From assembly GCF_040196175.1 (NCBI RefSeq), contig NZ_JBEFNF010000001.1, forward strand, positions 310,001 to 374,000: a stretch of 64,000 nt of DNA, in the 5' to 3' direction. A program made the translations under genes and the position numbers. Positions 51,339-60,008 of this stretch are shown here, piece after piece. How positions within the stretch are numbered: position 1 is the first letter of the stretch; each line of letters starts with the position of its first letter. The notes under the pieces were generated by a model that saw only the letters and a program-made list of their open reading frames with translations, did not search any database and was not told where the DNA came from. This DNA comes from Halospina sp040196175 (GTDB lineage: Bacteria > Pseudomonadota > Gammaproteobacteria > Pseudomonadales > Oleiphilaceae).

Positions 51339-52319
51339 ATGAGACGGTTTCTTCAAGGTTTGATACTGTTGCTTCTGCCCGGGCTGCCAGCGCTAGCGGC
51401 CAATGTGGTTACGACCACCGGTATGATTGCTGATGTTGCCCGTAATATTGCCGGAGAATGCGTTGAGGTCGAAGCACTGATGGGCCCGGGCGTTGATCCG
51501 CATCTGTACGAGGCCCGTGCCAGTGATATCGGCCGGCTGCGCAATGCGGACGCGATTTTCTACAACGGCTATTCACTGGAGGGGCAGCTGGGCTCAGTGC
51601 TGTCAAAGCTGGGTGAGCGCAAGATGACCCTGGCTGTTGCACCGCAGTCCATGGTGGATGATCAGCTGCTGATGGCGAATGAGGACGATTCCTACGGTGT
51701 GGATCCGCACCTGTGGATGGATCCCGGGCGTTGGGTCCGGATCGTGCCCACGCTCAGGTCGGCACTGCAGGAGGTTGCCCCGGCATGCAGCGATGCCATT
51801 AAGCGGCGTTCCAAAGCCTATAAAGCGGATCTGGAGGCTTTGGACCAGTGGATCAGTGACAGTATCATAACGATTCCGGATGAACGCCGAGTCCTGGTGA
51901 CAGCGCATGACGCCTTTGGTTATTACGGTGATGCCTATCGTCTTGAGGTGTTGGGCATTCAGGGCATCAGCACGGACAGCGAGCCGGCGATCGCTGATAT
52001 CCGCAATGTAGTGGATACCGTGGCTGAGCGTGGAATCCCTTCCATTTTTGTGGAGAGCACGATCAGTCGCCGGACCGTCGAGTCCGTGGTTCAGGGAGCG
52101 GCGCGTCAGGGCCATGACCTGAAGATAGGCGCCGAGCTGTATTCCGATGCCATGGGTGAGAGTGGCACCGAGGCCGGGACCTATATCGGTATGCTGCGTT
52201 CCAATACGGAAGCGGTCACCAGAGGGCTTGGTGGTACGGTCGCGCCCTGGCCGGAACGGCTGAGCGATCACTGGCAGGGCCGTGATGCGGGCAATCATGA
52301 AAAGCAGGGAGAACAATGA
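51339..52319 (+). CDS. Metal ABC transporter substrate-binding protein (Mn/Zn, cluster A-I)
   Basis: Periplasmic metal-binding protein of 326 residues. The signal peptide is about 1-21 (MRRFLQGLILLLLPGLPALA). Likely metal ligands are His in GVDPHLYEA, His in VDPHLWMDP, His in TAHDAFGYYG, and an acidic residue near the C-terminal SDAMGESGTEAGTY. No His-rich loop is visible, as in Mn- rather than Zn-type proteins. The divergent MntR supports manganese. The stop overlaps the ATPase start by four bases. The ATG at 51339 is preferred over a GTG five codons upstream. Confidence 0.9.
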   Translation: MRRFLQGLILLLLPGLPALAANVVTTTGMIADVARNIAGECVEVEALMGPGVDPHLYEARASDIGRLRNADAIFYNGYSLEGQLGSVLSKLGERKMTLAVAPQSMVDDQLLMANEDDSYGVDPHLWMDPGRWVRIVPTLRSALQEVAPACSDAIKRRSKAYKADLEALDQWISDSIITIPDERRVLVTAHDAFGYYGDAYRLEVLGIQGISTDSEPAIADIRNVVDTVAERGIPSIFVESTISRRTVESVVQGAARQGHDLKIGAELYSDAMGESGTEAGTYIGMLRSNTEAVTRGLGGTVAPWPERLSDHWQGRDAGNHEKQGEQ

Positions 52320-53116
52320 GCTGCACACAGCGTCATGAACCGAATCTGGCCCTGCACATTGAGGACCTGACTGTGGCCTATGAAGGCCGCCCGGTGCTCT
52401 GGGATATCGACGTTAATATCCCACCGGGCGTAATGGCTGCCATCATTGGGCCCAATGGCGCGGGCAAAAGCACTCTGATCAAGACAGTGCTGGGACTGGT
52501 GCGGCCGACAGCAGGTCATATCTGTGTCTACGGTTACACGCCACGCCAGGCGGTGCGGCGCATCGCCTATGTCCCCCAGCGTTCGTCGGTCGACTGGGAT
52601 TTTCCGACAACGGTTCTGGATGTGGTCATGATGGGGCTTTACGGTCAGCTGGGGTGGCTGCGCTGGCCGGGTCGGAAAGAGCGCCAGCGTGCTATGGAAG
52701 CGCTAGAGTCTGTGGGCATGGAAGCGCTTGCGCAACGCCAGATCAACCAGCTTTCCGGTGGTCAGCAGCAACGGGTGTTTCTGGCCCGCGCCATGGTTCA
52801 GGACGCTGATGTGCTCTTTCTGGACGAACCCATGGCGGGCGTGGACGCCACCACGGAGAAAGCGGTGGTTGCCCTGCTGCAGGAGCTGCGGGATGCCGGC
52901 AAGACCATCATCGTTGTTCACCATGACCTGCAGACAGTCCGTGACTATTTCGACTGGCTGGTGATCCTTAATGTGCGCGTAATCGCCCAGGGTCGTGTCC
53001 GTGACATCTACAGCGGCGCCAACCTGCGCCGGGCCTATGGGGGGCGTATTGCGCTTCTGGACCCGGAATCGGGAGAAGAGGAGCCAGACGCCGTGCCTCG
53101 CGAGGTGGGCGGCTGA
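52316..53116 (+). CDS. Metal ABC transporter ATP-binding protein
   Basis: ATPase of 266 residues. Walker A is GPNGAGKST, the signature motif is LSGGQQQR, Walker B is VLFLDEP, and the switch His is in IVVHHDLQTV. It also has the VPQRSSVDWDFPTTVLDVVMMG sequence typical of Mn/Zn importer ATPases. The gene overlaps both neighbours by a few bases, in a four-gene importer operon. Confidence 0.95.
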   Translation: MSCTQRHEPNLALHIEDLTVAYEGRPVLWDIDVNIPPGVMAAIIGPNGAGKSTLIKTVLGLVRPTAGHICVYGYTPRQAVRRIAYVPQRSSVDWDFPTTVLDVVMMGLYGQLGWLRWPGRKERQRAMEALESVGMEALAQRQINQLSGGQQQRVFLARAMVQDADVLFLDEPMAGVDATTEKAVVALLQELRDAGKTIIVVHHDLQTVRDYFDWLVILNVRVIAQGRVRDIYSGANLRRAYGGRIALLDPESGEEEPDAVPREVGG

Positions 53117-54255
53117 TGCTGGCGCTGCTGGGCGATTACACCGTCCAGAACGTGCTCCTGGGGGCGACGCTTCTGGGCGTGGTCAGCGGTCTGCTTGGCT
53201 CGTTCGCGGTGTTGCGTCAACAGAGCCTGATGGGCGATGCGTTGTCGCATGCGGCCCTTCCTGGGGTCTGTATTGGGTTTCTGATCACGGGGACTCGGCA
53301 TCTTGGGTGGATCATGGCCGGCGCTCTGACCACATCTGTGATCGCGGCACTTTTTGTTCAGTTGGTGGTGCGCTACAGCCGGATCAAAACGGATGCTGGT
53401 CTGGGTATCGCGCTGAGCGTGTCATTCGCGCTTGGCGTTATGCTGCTGACCTGGATCCAGGGAATGCCGAATGCCTCCCAGGGTGGCCTCGATACCTTCC
53501 TTTTCGGGCAGGCAGCCGCCACGCGCCGGCAAGATCTTTGGTTCATGGGTGGCGTTACGCTGCTGGCCGTGCTGTTGGTCATGGGTCTGTGGAAGCAGCT
53601 TAAGCTGGTTACCTTTGATCCGCTTTTTGCCGGTTCCATCGGCCTCCCGGTTGTACGCCTGGAAAGTATTCTGACCGCCATGATCGCGCTGGCCGTGGTG
53701 GTGGGGCTCCAGATGGTGGGCGTGGTTCTGATGACGGCCATGGTGATCGCCCCTGCAGCGGCTGCTCGGCAATGGGTATCGCGCCTTGAGCACATGATCC
53801 TGTTGTCCATGTTCATGGGGGTGATCTCGGGGGTTGTAGGCGTGCTTTTCAGTGCCACGGTCCCGCATCTGGCCACGGGACCGGTTGTGGTGCTGGCAGC
53901 CTCGGCTCTGGTTGCGGTGTCGCTGCTTCTGGCGCCGGGCAGGGGCATGCTCTGGTCCTGGTTCGCGCTCTGGCGGGAACGCAGGGCTATCGGGCAGCGC
54001 CAGATGCTGACCACACTCTACAAACTGGCCCAGCACCATAACGACCCTCATTACCCGGTGGAGCGCAGTATGCTGGACAGCTTCTACGGAGTGGCAACCG
54101 ATCCGATTCTGAGACGCCTGCATGAGCGTGGTTTCATAGCGCCGGCGAGCCACATGCGGGTTGAAGGACGGCACTGGGCACTGACCGATGCGGGCTACAG
54201 CGAAGCCGAGAAAGTGCTGGAGCAGTTGGGTATGGCCACGGAGGAATCAGCGTGA
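53116..54255 (+). CDS. Metal ABC transporter permease with C-terminal winged-helix domain
   Basis: Protein of 379 residues. The first about 280 residues are an ABC-3 type permease with about eight helices (LLGSFAVLRQQSLMGDALSHAALPGV is the family signature). About 95 extra residues follow, not found in most permeases. That tail, QMLTTLYKLAQHHNDPHYPVERSML through RRLHERGFIAPASHMRVEGRHWALTDAGYSEAEKVLEQL, reads like a DtxR/MarR-type winged helix with a recognition turn and wing. It could sense metal or bind DNA or protein near the membrane. Overlaps join it to the ATPase and the second permease genes. Confidence 0.88.
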   Translation: MLALLGDYTVQNVLLGATLLGVVSGLLGSFAVLRQQSLMGDALSHAALPGVCIGFLITGTRHLGWIMAGALTTSVIAALFVQLVVRYSRIKTDAGLGIALSVSFALGVMLLTWIQGMPNASQGGLDTFLFGQAAATRRQDLWFMGGVTLLAVLLVMGLWKQLKLVTFDPLFAGSIGLPVVRLESILTAMIALAVVVGLQMVGVVLMTAMVIAPAAAARQWVSRLEHMILLSMFMGVISGVVGVLFSATVPHLATGPVVVLAASALVAVSLLLAPGRGMLWSWFALWRERRAIGQRQMLTTLYKLAQHHNDPHYPVERSMLDSFYGVATDPILRRLHERGFIAPASHMRVEGRHWALTDAGYSEAEKVLEQLGMATEESA

Positions 54256-55148
54256 TGGCGGCTTTCTTTGCGGATCCGGTCTACATGATTCTTCTGACCG
54301 GCGCGCTGGTGGCTGCCGCTGGGTCACTGGTGGGTACCTTTCTGGTCCTGCAGCGCAACAGCATGTTGTCGGATGCCATCAGTCACTCGATTGTTTTCGG
54401 CATCGTCGTCGTATGGCTGCTGACCAAAGCCCAATCGGGGCCGCTACAGATCGCGGGTGCGGCCATGACCGGTGTGCTGACCGTATTCCTGACGGAGATA
54501 GTGGCACGTACCCGGCGGGTCAAGCGGGACGCAGCTATCGGGCTTGTGTTCCCGGTGCTCTTTGCAACCGGCGTGTTGCTGTTGAACCTCTACGCACGGG
54601 ATATTCATATCGATACCCATACCGTGCTGCTCGGAGAGATCGGGTTTGTGTGGCTGGATACCATGACGCTCTGGGGATGGGAAATACCCCAGGCAGTGAT
54701 CTGGATGTCGCTGGTCACCCTTGTGAATCTGCTCTTTGTGCTGGCTTTCTACAAGGAACTCAAAATCGCCACCTTCGACCGCCAGCTTGCGGCAGCCCTG
54801 GGGCTGGCACCGACGCTGCTGTTCTACCTGCTTCTGGGGCTGACTAGTATCACCGCCGTGGCTGCGTTTGACGCTGTCGGGGCGGTGCTGTTCATCGCTT
54901 TCGTGATCGTACCGCCTGCCACGGCCTATCTGCTCACCGACCGGCTCTCCCTGATGCTGTTATTCGCGGTGGTGCTGGGTGTGGCGGCAACGCTTTGCGG
55001 CTACCCGCTGGCGGTCGCCATGGATGTGTCTGTGGGCGGTACAATGGCCGCCATGACGGGGGTGTTCTTTCTGCTCGCGTTTCTGCTCAGCCCGCGCTAT
55101 GGGCTTCTGGGGCACTGGCGCAACCGCCGCCTGAAGGTTTCCGGTTGA
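54252..55148 (+). CDS. Metal ABC transporter permease
   Basis: Permease of 298 residues of the ABC-3 family, with about eight membrane helices and the signature GTFLVLQRNSMLSDAISHSIVFG. It lacks the winged-helix tail of the preceding permease, so the transporter is probably a heterodimer of one tailed and one plain subunit. It overlaps the previous gene by four bases and is last in the operon; a convergent TetR gene follows after 20 bases. Confidence 0.93.
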   Translation: MMAAFFADPVYMILLTGALVAAAGSLVGTFLVLQRNSMLSDAISHSIVFGIVVVWLLTKAQSGPLQIAGAAMTGVLTVFLTEIVARTRRVKRDAAIGLVFPVLFATGVLLLNLYARDIHIDTHTVLLGEIGFVWLDTMTLWGWEIPQAVIWMSLVTLVNLLFVLAFYKELKIATFDRQLAAALGLAPTLLFYLLLGLTSITAVAAFDAVGAVLFIAFVIVPPATAYLLTDRLSLMLLFAVVLGVAATLCGYPLAVAMDVSVGGTMAAMTGVFFLLAFLLSPRYGLLGHWRNRRLKVSG

Positions 55149-55168
55149 GCGGCGACTTCCAGTTCCGT

Positions 55169-55792
55169 TCAGCCGCTCTGCCAGTGGTCCGCACCGATGA
55201 AGATCATCCGCAGGAAGCGGGTGGTCTGGCGTCTGATCCGCGTCAGCTCTTCCTCATCCTCGGCTGAAATGCTGAGAATGTCCGTGAGGCTGAACGCAAC
55301 CGTACGCACCACAAGCTCGCTGGTCATGTCCAGATCCCCGTCACTGAGGTGGCTCAGAAGGCCCAGGTTACTCAGATCATTGGCCAGTTCGCGGGCAAAG
55401 AACTGCATCTCATTACGGATACCCTGCTGGATGGCCTGACTTTCTCCGGCCAGTCCCTGGGCCATGAAGGTGAAAAAGTTGCGGTTGGATTGAACATGAT
55501 TCACGAAAATGGCCACGGACTCGTCCATGAGTTTATCCGCATGGATCACGTTCGCACGCGTCTCCCGCATCATCCCCCGCAGAACCACGCCCAGTTCATC
55601 CACCAGTGTCAGCCCCAGATCGTCCATGCTGCGGAAATGGCGATAGAAGGATGTTGGCACGACCTCAGCTTGCCGGGTGATTTCCCGGATGCCAAGGCTG
55701 GCGAAGTGGCGGCCACGCCCAACGAGGGTAAGTGCGGCCTCCATCAGCATTTCACGTGTCTCGCCAGGTCTGCGTCGTTTGTGTGAGGTCAT
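55169..55792 (-). CDS. desT: TetR-family regulator of unsaturated fatty acid genes (DesT/FabR-like)
   Basis: Protein of 207 residues. The N-terminal TetR HTH (about 14-60, FASLGIREITRQAEVVPTSFYRHFRSMDDLGLTLVDE) is very close to what I remember of FabR and DesT. Those regulators sense the ratio of unsaturated to saturated acyl-CoA and repress desaturase genes. The gene is divergent from the reductase-desaturase pair, as desT is to desCB in Pseudomonas. A double palindromic operator lies between them. The acyl-CoA specificity cannot be read here. Confidence 0.88.
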   Translation of the reverse strand: MTSHKRRRPGETREMLMEAALTLVGRGRHFASLGIREITRQAEVVPTSFYRHFRSMDDLGLTLVDELGVVLRGMMRETRANVIHADKLMDESVAIFVNHVQSNRNFFTFMAQGLAGESQAIQQGIRNEMQFFARELANDLSNLGLLSHLSDGDLDMTSELVVRTVAFSLTDILSISAEDEEELTRIRRQTTRFLRMIFIGADHWQSG

Positions 55793-55879
55793 GCTTGATT
55801 CGGATGTGTCCAGATTGATTTCACGAGTGTACCGACCTACCGGCTGAATCGAAACGTGTGAGCTGGCTTACGTTCTTTG

Positions 55880-55909
55880 TTGACACCCTGAACAGCTTGT
55901 GTGTACAGT
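55880..55909 (+). promoter_or_regulatory. Promoter of the desC-desB operon
   Basis: TTGACA (55880-55885) and TACAGT (55904-55909) are 18 bases apart. The -10 and predicted start lie inside the palindromic operator that follows, so bound repressor would block RNA polymerase. Confidence 0.55.
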
Positions 55910-55937
55910 CGTTCACAAGTTGTGAACAAATGTACAC
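55901..55937. promoter_or_regulatory. Mirror-image double operator, probable DesT-like sites
   Basis: GTGTACA-N3-GTTCACAA, a central G, then TTGTGAAC-N3-TGTACAC is a 37-base palindrome. It can be read as two 16-base elements, GTGTACAGTCGTTCAC and GTGAACAAATGTACAC, each itself a GTG...CAC dyad, with centres 21 bases apart (two helical turns). It covers the -10 and start region of desC. Confidence 0.65.
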
Positions 55938-55948
55938 GAGAGGGTGTC

Positions 55949-57094
55949 ATGCAGGAACCAGTCAGTGCAGAGAGAAAGTCGGATGGCAGCCACAGCCGGC
56001 TATTCGGACGTGATACCTGGCGCTGGCTGGGTCAGCAGATCTTCAACCGGCAGAACCCGGCCATGTACTTTGATCCGCTGCTGGAAACCATCAATCCGTT
56101 CTGGGCACAGCGTTACATCCCGGCGCGGGTGGAGGCCATTGAGTCCGAGACCCATGACAGCAAGACCCTGACCCTGCGTCCGGCACGGCGCTGGGGTGGT
56201 TTCCGGGCGGGTCAGCACCTGAATCTGGAGGTGGAAAAGGATGGTCGCTGGCACAGCCGACCGTTCAGCCTATCCTGTGCTCCCTCACACTGGGAGCAGG
56301 ACGGCACCGTTACCGTCACAATCAAGAAAGTGGCGGATGGTGAGATTACGCCCTGGCTGCTCGAACATTTCCGGGCCGGTGACGTGATCGGGATCAGCCG
56401 CGCTTATGGTGAGGATCATACGCCTGAACCCGGGGATCCAATGCTGTTCATCGCTGGCGGCAGTGGCATAACCCCGGTTCTGAGCCAGCTCGAAGCTATG
56501 GCGGACCGTCATCTGCGCAACCCGGTCACACTGCTGTATTTCGTGCGAACCGAAGCGGATGTGATCGGTGGCCACAAGCTGCAAACACTGGCTGATTCGT
56601 TGCCGAACCTGGACCTGCGCATTGTGGCGGCGGAGAAGGATCCACAGAACCCGGACCATCTGGGGCCACAACATCTCCAGGGCGTTAACGGGCTTACTGA
56701 GCGCCAATGCTTTCTGTGTGGGCCCCCTGGGCTTATGGAACACGCGCAAAATCTTCTGGCGGACGCCGGTGTGCCGGACGAACGGATCAGCAGCACCCTG
56801 TTCTCGGTAGGGCCGGGCGTCGTCGTGACCGAAGACGCTGGCGGGCGTGTTCACTTCAGCCGCAGCAATATCACCGTGGAAAGCGCCGGCGACCGCCGCC
56901 TGCTCGAGGAGGCCGAGGCAGCCGGTCTGAACCCCCGTTACGGCTGTCGCATGGGCATCTGTCACCAGTGCGCCTGCCGCAAAGCTAGCGGCATTGTCAT
57001 CAACCAGCACACCGGCCAGGCCTCGGGCCATGGCGGGGAAACCGTACAGCTCTGTATATCGGTGCCCGTGGGGCCGGTAGAGCTGGAATTGTAG
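55949..57094 (+). CDS. desC: Flavin/[2Fe-2S] oxidoreductase supplying the desaturase (DesC-like)
   Basis: Reductase of 381 residues that brings NAD(P)H electrons to the fatty acid desaturase. FAD domain: RPFSLSC (FAD-binding R-x-x-S type) and ending before LFIAGGSGITPVLSQLEAM, the NAD-binding motif. The C-terminal [2Fe-2S] ferredoxin domain has C-x4-C-x2-C in YGCRMGICHQCACRK, with the fourth Cys in VQLCISVPVGPVELEL. GAGAGGG before the ATG is the ribosome site; the longer frame would start inside the operator. The desaturase gene follows 54 bases on. Confidence 0.92.
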   Translation: MQEPVSAERKSDGSHSRLFGRDTWRWLGQQIFNRQNPAMYFDPLLETINPFWAQRYIPARVEAIESETHDSKTLTLRPARRWGGFRAGQHLNLEVEKDGRWHSRPFSLSCAPSHWEQDGTVTVTIKKVADGEITPWLLEHFRAGDVIGISRAYGEDHTPEPGDPMLFIAGGSGITPVLSQLEAMADRHLRNPVTLLYFVRTEADVIGGHKLQTLADSLPNLDLRIVAAEKDPQNPDHLGPQHLQGVNGLTERQCFLCGPPGLMEHAQNLLADAGVPDERISSTLFSVGPGVVVTEDAGGRVHFSRSNITVESAGDRRLLEEAEAAGLNPRYGCRMGICHQCACRKASGIVINQHTGQASGHGGETVQLCISVPVGPVELEL

Positions 57095-57148
57095 AAGGGA
57101 ATCGGGGCACAAACCGACCATCGAATCGATACTGCAAGGAGAATCACC

Positions 57149-58321
57149 ATGCAGAAGCTCAGCGACGAACAGCTTGAAAATCTTGCACAGGATCTGGACG
57201 CGATCCGCAACGAACACATGGCCGATCTGGGTCAGCGTGATGCCGACCACATCCGGGGCATCATCCGCTTGCACCGGACGCTGGAATTCGGGGGCCGGGC
57301 GTTAATGCCTCTGGGTTTCATTCCGCCGTTCCTGCTGGCTGGCATGACCTCACTGGGCATCGCCAAGATCCTGGAGAATATGGAAATCGGCCACAACGTG
57401 ATGCATGGCCAGTATGACTGGATGAACGACCCCGAGCTCAACTCCCAGACCTATGAGTGGGATACCATCTGCACGGCGGACTCCTGGAAGCGCACCCACA
57501 ATTACGAGCACCACACCTTCACCAATGTTATCGGCAAGGACCGGGACTATGGTTATGCGGTGCTGCGGCTCGAGGATGAAACGCCATGGCAACCGAAGCA
57601 TCTGCTGCAGATGATCAACTTCATCAACCTCAGCGTTTTCTTCCAGTGGGGTGTGGGCATGCATGAGCTGGAGTTCGAGAAGCTGCGCAGCGGCGAGGTG
57701 ACCCTCAGCGAGAAGGCCGCATTCCTGCGTGATTTTGCGCGCAAGGGGGGCCGACAGGTATTCAAGGACTATGTCTTCTTCCCGGCTCTGACCCTGCCTG
57801 TGGCACCGGTTGTGATCGCGGGTAACGTTGGCGCCAACCTGATCCGCAACCTCTGGGCATCCAGCGTGATCTTCTGCGGGCACTTCACCGAGGAGGCGGA
57901 GAGTTTCACCGAGCAAGAGTGTGAGAACGAAAGCCGTGGCCACTGGTATCTGCGCCAGATGACTGGCTCCAGCAACTTCACTGGTCCCGGCTGGGTCTAC
58001 ACCCTGAGTGGGCATCTGAGCCACCAGGTCGAGCACCACGTGTTCCCGGACATTCCGGCGTACCGCTATCGCGAGATTTCGCCGCAGATCCAGGCTGTGT
58101 GCGAGAAGTATGGCCTGCATTACAACTCGGCCAGCCTGCCGCGCCAGTATGCGACGGTGGTCAAGCGTGTGGCGGCGTTCTCGCTGCCGGACCGCATGCG
58201 TGAGCGGCTGCTCCCGGAGTTCAACGAGGACGGTGGTCAGCGGCGAAGCCAGGACAACAGCGCCTCACTGGTCAGCCGACTGCGTAACCGGGTGACCAGC
58301 ACACTCTCCGCAGCAGCCTGA
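57149..58321 (+). CDS. desB: Membrane fatty acid desaturase (DesB-like)
   Basis: Desaturase of 390 residues that introduces a double bond into acyl chains, using two iron atoms. The three His boxes are H82-N-V-M-H86, H117-N-Y-E-H-H122 and H292-Q-V-E-H-H297. Membrane helices are about 53-75, 150-170 and 205-235. The pairing with the reductase and the divergent TetR regulator matches the aerobic desaturase DesB system of Pseudomonas, which makes unsaturated chains from acyl-CoA. An AAGGAGAATCACC ribosome site is present. The last codon abuts the convergent GNAT gene with no gap. Confidence 0.92.
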   Translation: MQKLSDEQLENLAQDLDAIRNEHMADLGQRDADHIRGIIRLHRTLEFGGRALMPLGFIPPFLLAGMTSLGIAKILENMEIGHNVMHGQYDWMNDPELNSQTYEWDTICTADSWKRTHNYEHHTFTNVIGKDRDYGYAVLRLEDETPWQPKHLLQMINFINLSVFFQWGVGMHELEFEKLRSGEVTLSEKAAFLRDFARKGGRQVFKDYVFFPALTLPVAPVVIAGNVGANLIRNLWASSVIFCGHFTEEAESFTEQECENESRGHWYLRQMTGSSNFTGPGWVYTLSGHLSHQVEHHVFPDIPAYRYREISPQIQAVCEKYGLHYNSASLPRQYATVVKRVAAFSLPDRMRERLLPEFNEDGGQRRSQDNSASLVSRLRNRVTSTLSAAA

Positions 58322-58915
58322 TCAGCCCAGCTCAGCCATCCAGAAATTCATCGACTTGGCCGTCTCCTCGGCCTCGTCGATGTCCTTCCAGGGGTAATGG
58401 GTCCGAAGTGCCGGCACTGGCTCGTACCCCCGGTTTTTCCAGAAATCATCCAGCGGCTTGTGGTCTTTTGGCCGCAGCGGGTGATCCGCTGGTCGTTCCA
58501 CCGCACAGAAACAGCAGTAACGGAAGCCGCCCAGTTGGCGGGCATGGGCTTCGCGTTCCGCGAAGAAACGGACACCAATGCCCTGACCCCGAAAGGCGGG
58601 TAACAGCACGGATTCGCCGAAATAGAAGATGCTTGCCGGGTCGTAGCCCTGGTCCACAAAGGGCTGAATGAAGGCGTCTTCCTCGTCCTCCAGTGGCAAA
58701 CCCGTGGCGGCTCCCACCACCTGATCGCCATCGCGTGCCAGCACCAGGACGCTGTGAGGGGAGCGGATGTAGGTCTCCAGGTACTGCGCCTCGTAATTCA
58801 TATTACCGTCATACAGATAGGGCCATTCACGGAACACCTGAATCCTGAGACCGGCGACGGCATTGACCCATGGCCGGATCTGTTCACCGTTGACGCGTTC
58901 GAGCTTGACTGTCAT
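58322..58915 (-). CDS. GNAT-family N-acetyltransferase
   Basis: Protein of 197 residues with the GNAT fold. Acetyl-CoA binding region: LLPAFRGQGIGVRFFAEREAHARQLG, with the R/Q-x-x-G-x-G/A element QGIG following the beta-bulge. The substrate cannot be assigned. Its stop directly abuts the desaturase stop, with no intergenic bases. Confidence 0.8.
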   Translation of the reverse strand: MTVKLERVNGEQIRPWVNAVAGLRIQVFREWPYLYDGNMNYEAQYLETYIRSPHSVLVLARDGDQVVGAATGLPLEDEEDAFIQPFVDQGYDPASIFYFGESVLLPAFRGQGIGVRFFAEREAHARQLGGFRYCCFCAVERPADHPLRPKDHKPLDDFWKNRGYEPVPALRTHYPWKDIDEAEETAKSMNFWMAELG

Positions 58916-59049
58916 TGGCTGTTGCCTCCCGTCAAAATGGCATAAGCCAGTGGTTTCACATTCGGCTATATCACCATACGCAGTGGCTGCGGTCGCAATG
59001 CGGGATCGTCCTTATCAGACCTGTGTGCGAGTGAGCGTATCGGCCACCA

Positions 59050-59055
59050 TATAAT
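59050..59055 (+). promoter_or_regulatory. Perfect -10 hexamer upstream of the exported MMMCGC protein gene
   Basis: TATAAT, about 110 bases before the start codon, in the 248-base region 58916-59163. No -35 match at 17-18 bases was found. A 6-bp hairpin (GTCCGG/CCGGAC, 59113-59131) lies in the leader. Confidence 0.35.
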
Positions 59056-59163
59056 GAGAAAAATCTAAAGTAGTATTGTCTAAAATTTTATGGGGCCTTA
59101 GTGTTGGTGATAGTCCGGCCGGGTTCCGGACAATGGCTGACACCTTAATCAGGAGACTAACCT

Positions 59164-59940
59164 ATGCGATTCAGGTCCATCATCTCGGGAATGGGGGCAG
59201 CGCTACTCATGGCAGTGGCTGGCTCAGCGGTGGCGGAAGACACTGACATCACGGTCAGGGTATTGAGCAAGGATGCCAAGTTCATCGGCACCAGCATGGG
59301 GGGCATGCGGGTCATGCTGCGTGATGCCCAGAACGGTGAGCTGCTCAGTGAGGGGGTAACCTCTGGAGGAACGGGTGATACTGGCAAAATTATGCACGAT
59401 GACGGTGGCCGCAGGATCAGCATGGCGGATGATTCGGCGGCATCCTATAACACCACACTTGATCTGGAGCAGCCGCGGCTGATCGAGGCGCAAGTCTACG
59501 GACCTCTGGGGCAGCCCCAGGCGGCTCACAGGGCCAGTGCGACGCAATGGGTCATTCCGGGTGGAGACCTGTCGGTCGGTGATGGCTGGGTGATCGAATT
59601 GCCGGGGTTTGTGGTGAACATTCTGGAACCGGCTGCTGCTCAGGGCTGGTCAAGTGCTGACTCAGATGGCGTTAAAGTAACCGCGAACGTGATGATGATG
59701 TGTGGTTGCCCGATCACACCTGATGGGCTCTGGGATGCCAACCGCTATGAGGTGGGTATGACCGTGACGCGGGATGGTGAAACGGTCGCCGAACAGTCCA
59801 TGAGTTATGCTGGCAAGGCCAGTCACTTTGAGGGTGACGTTCCTGTTGATGAGGCGGGCGTCTATAACGTGACCGTTCACGCCTATGACCCCCAGAATGG
59901 CAATACGGGCGTCGACAGGACGACACTCAAAGTCCGTTAA
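59164..59940 (+). CDS. Exported protein with an MMMCGC motif, unknown function
   Basis: Protein of 258 residues. A cleavable signal peptide covers about 1-24 (ends GSAVAED). The mature part has two beta-rich segments: TDITVRVLSKDAKFIGTSMGGMRVMLRD, and a C-terminal half holding VMMMCGCPITPDGLWDANRYEV (M177-M179, C180, C182) and a Ig-like end. The Met and Cys cluster is suited to copper or another soft metal, but that is inference. A ribosome site (CAGGAGACTAACCT) precedes the ATG. The Tat-exported aldo/keto reductase gene follows after 68 bases. Confidence 0.7.
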   Translation: MRFRSIISGMGAALLMAVAGSAVAEDTDITVRVLSKDAKFIGTSMGGMRVMLRDAQNGELLSEGVTSGGTGDTGKIMHDDGGRRISMADDSAASYNTTLDLEQPRLIEAQVYGPLGQPQAAHRASATQWVIPGGDLSVGDGWVIELPGFVVNILEPAAAQGWSSADSDGVKVTANVMMMCGCPITPDGLWDANRYEVGMTVTRDGETVAEQSMSYAGKASHFEGDVPVDEAGVYNVTVHAYDPQNGNTGVDRTTLKVR

Positions 59941-60008
59941 ACCGGGGATGAAGCTTGTTGCGTATCCTGTGGGAGTGGGGGGTAATCAAACCTGGAGCTG
60001 GGGATGCG

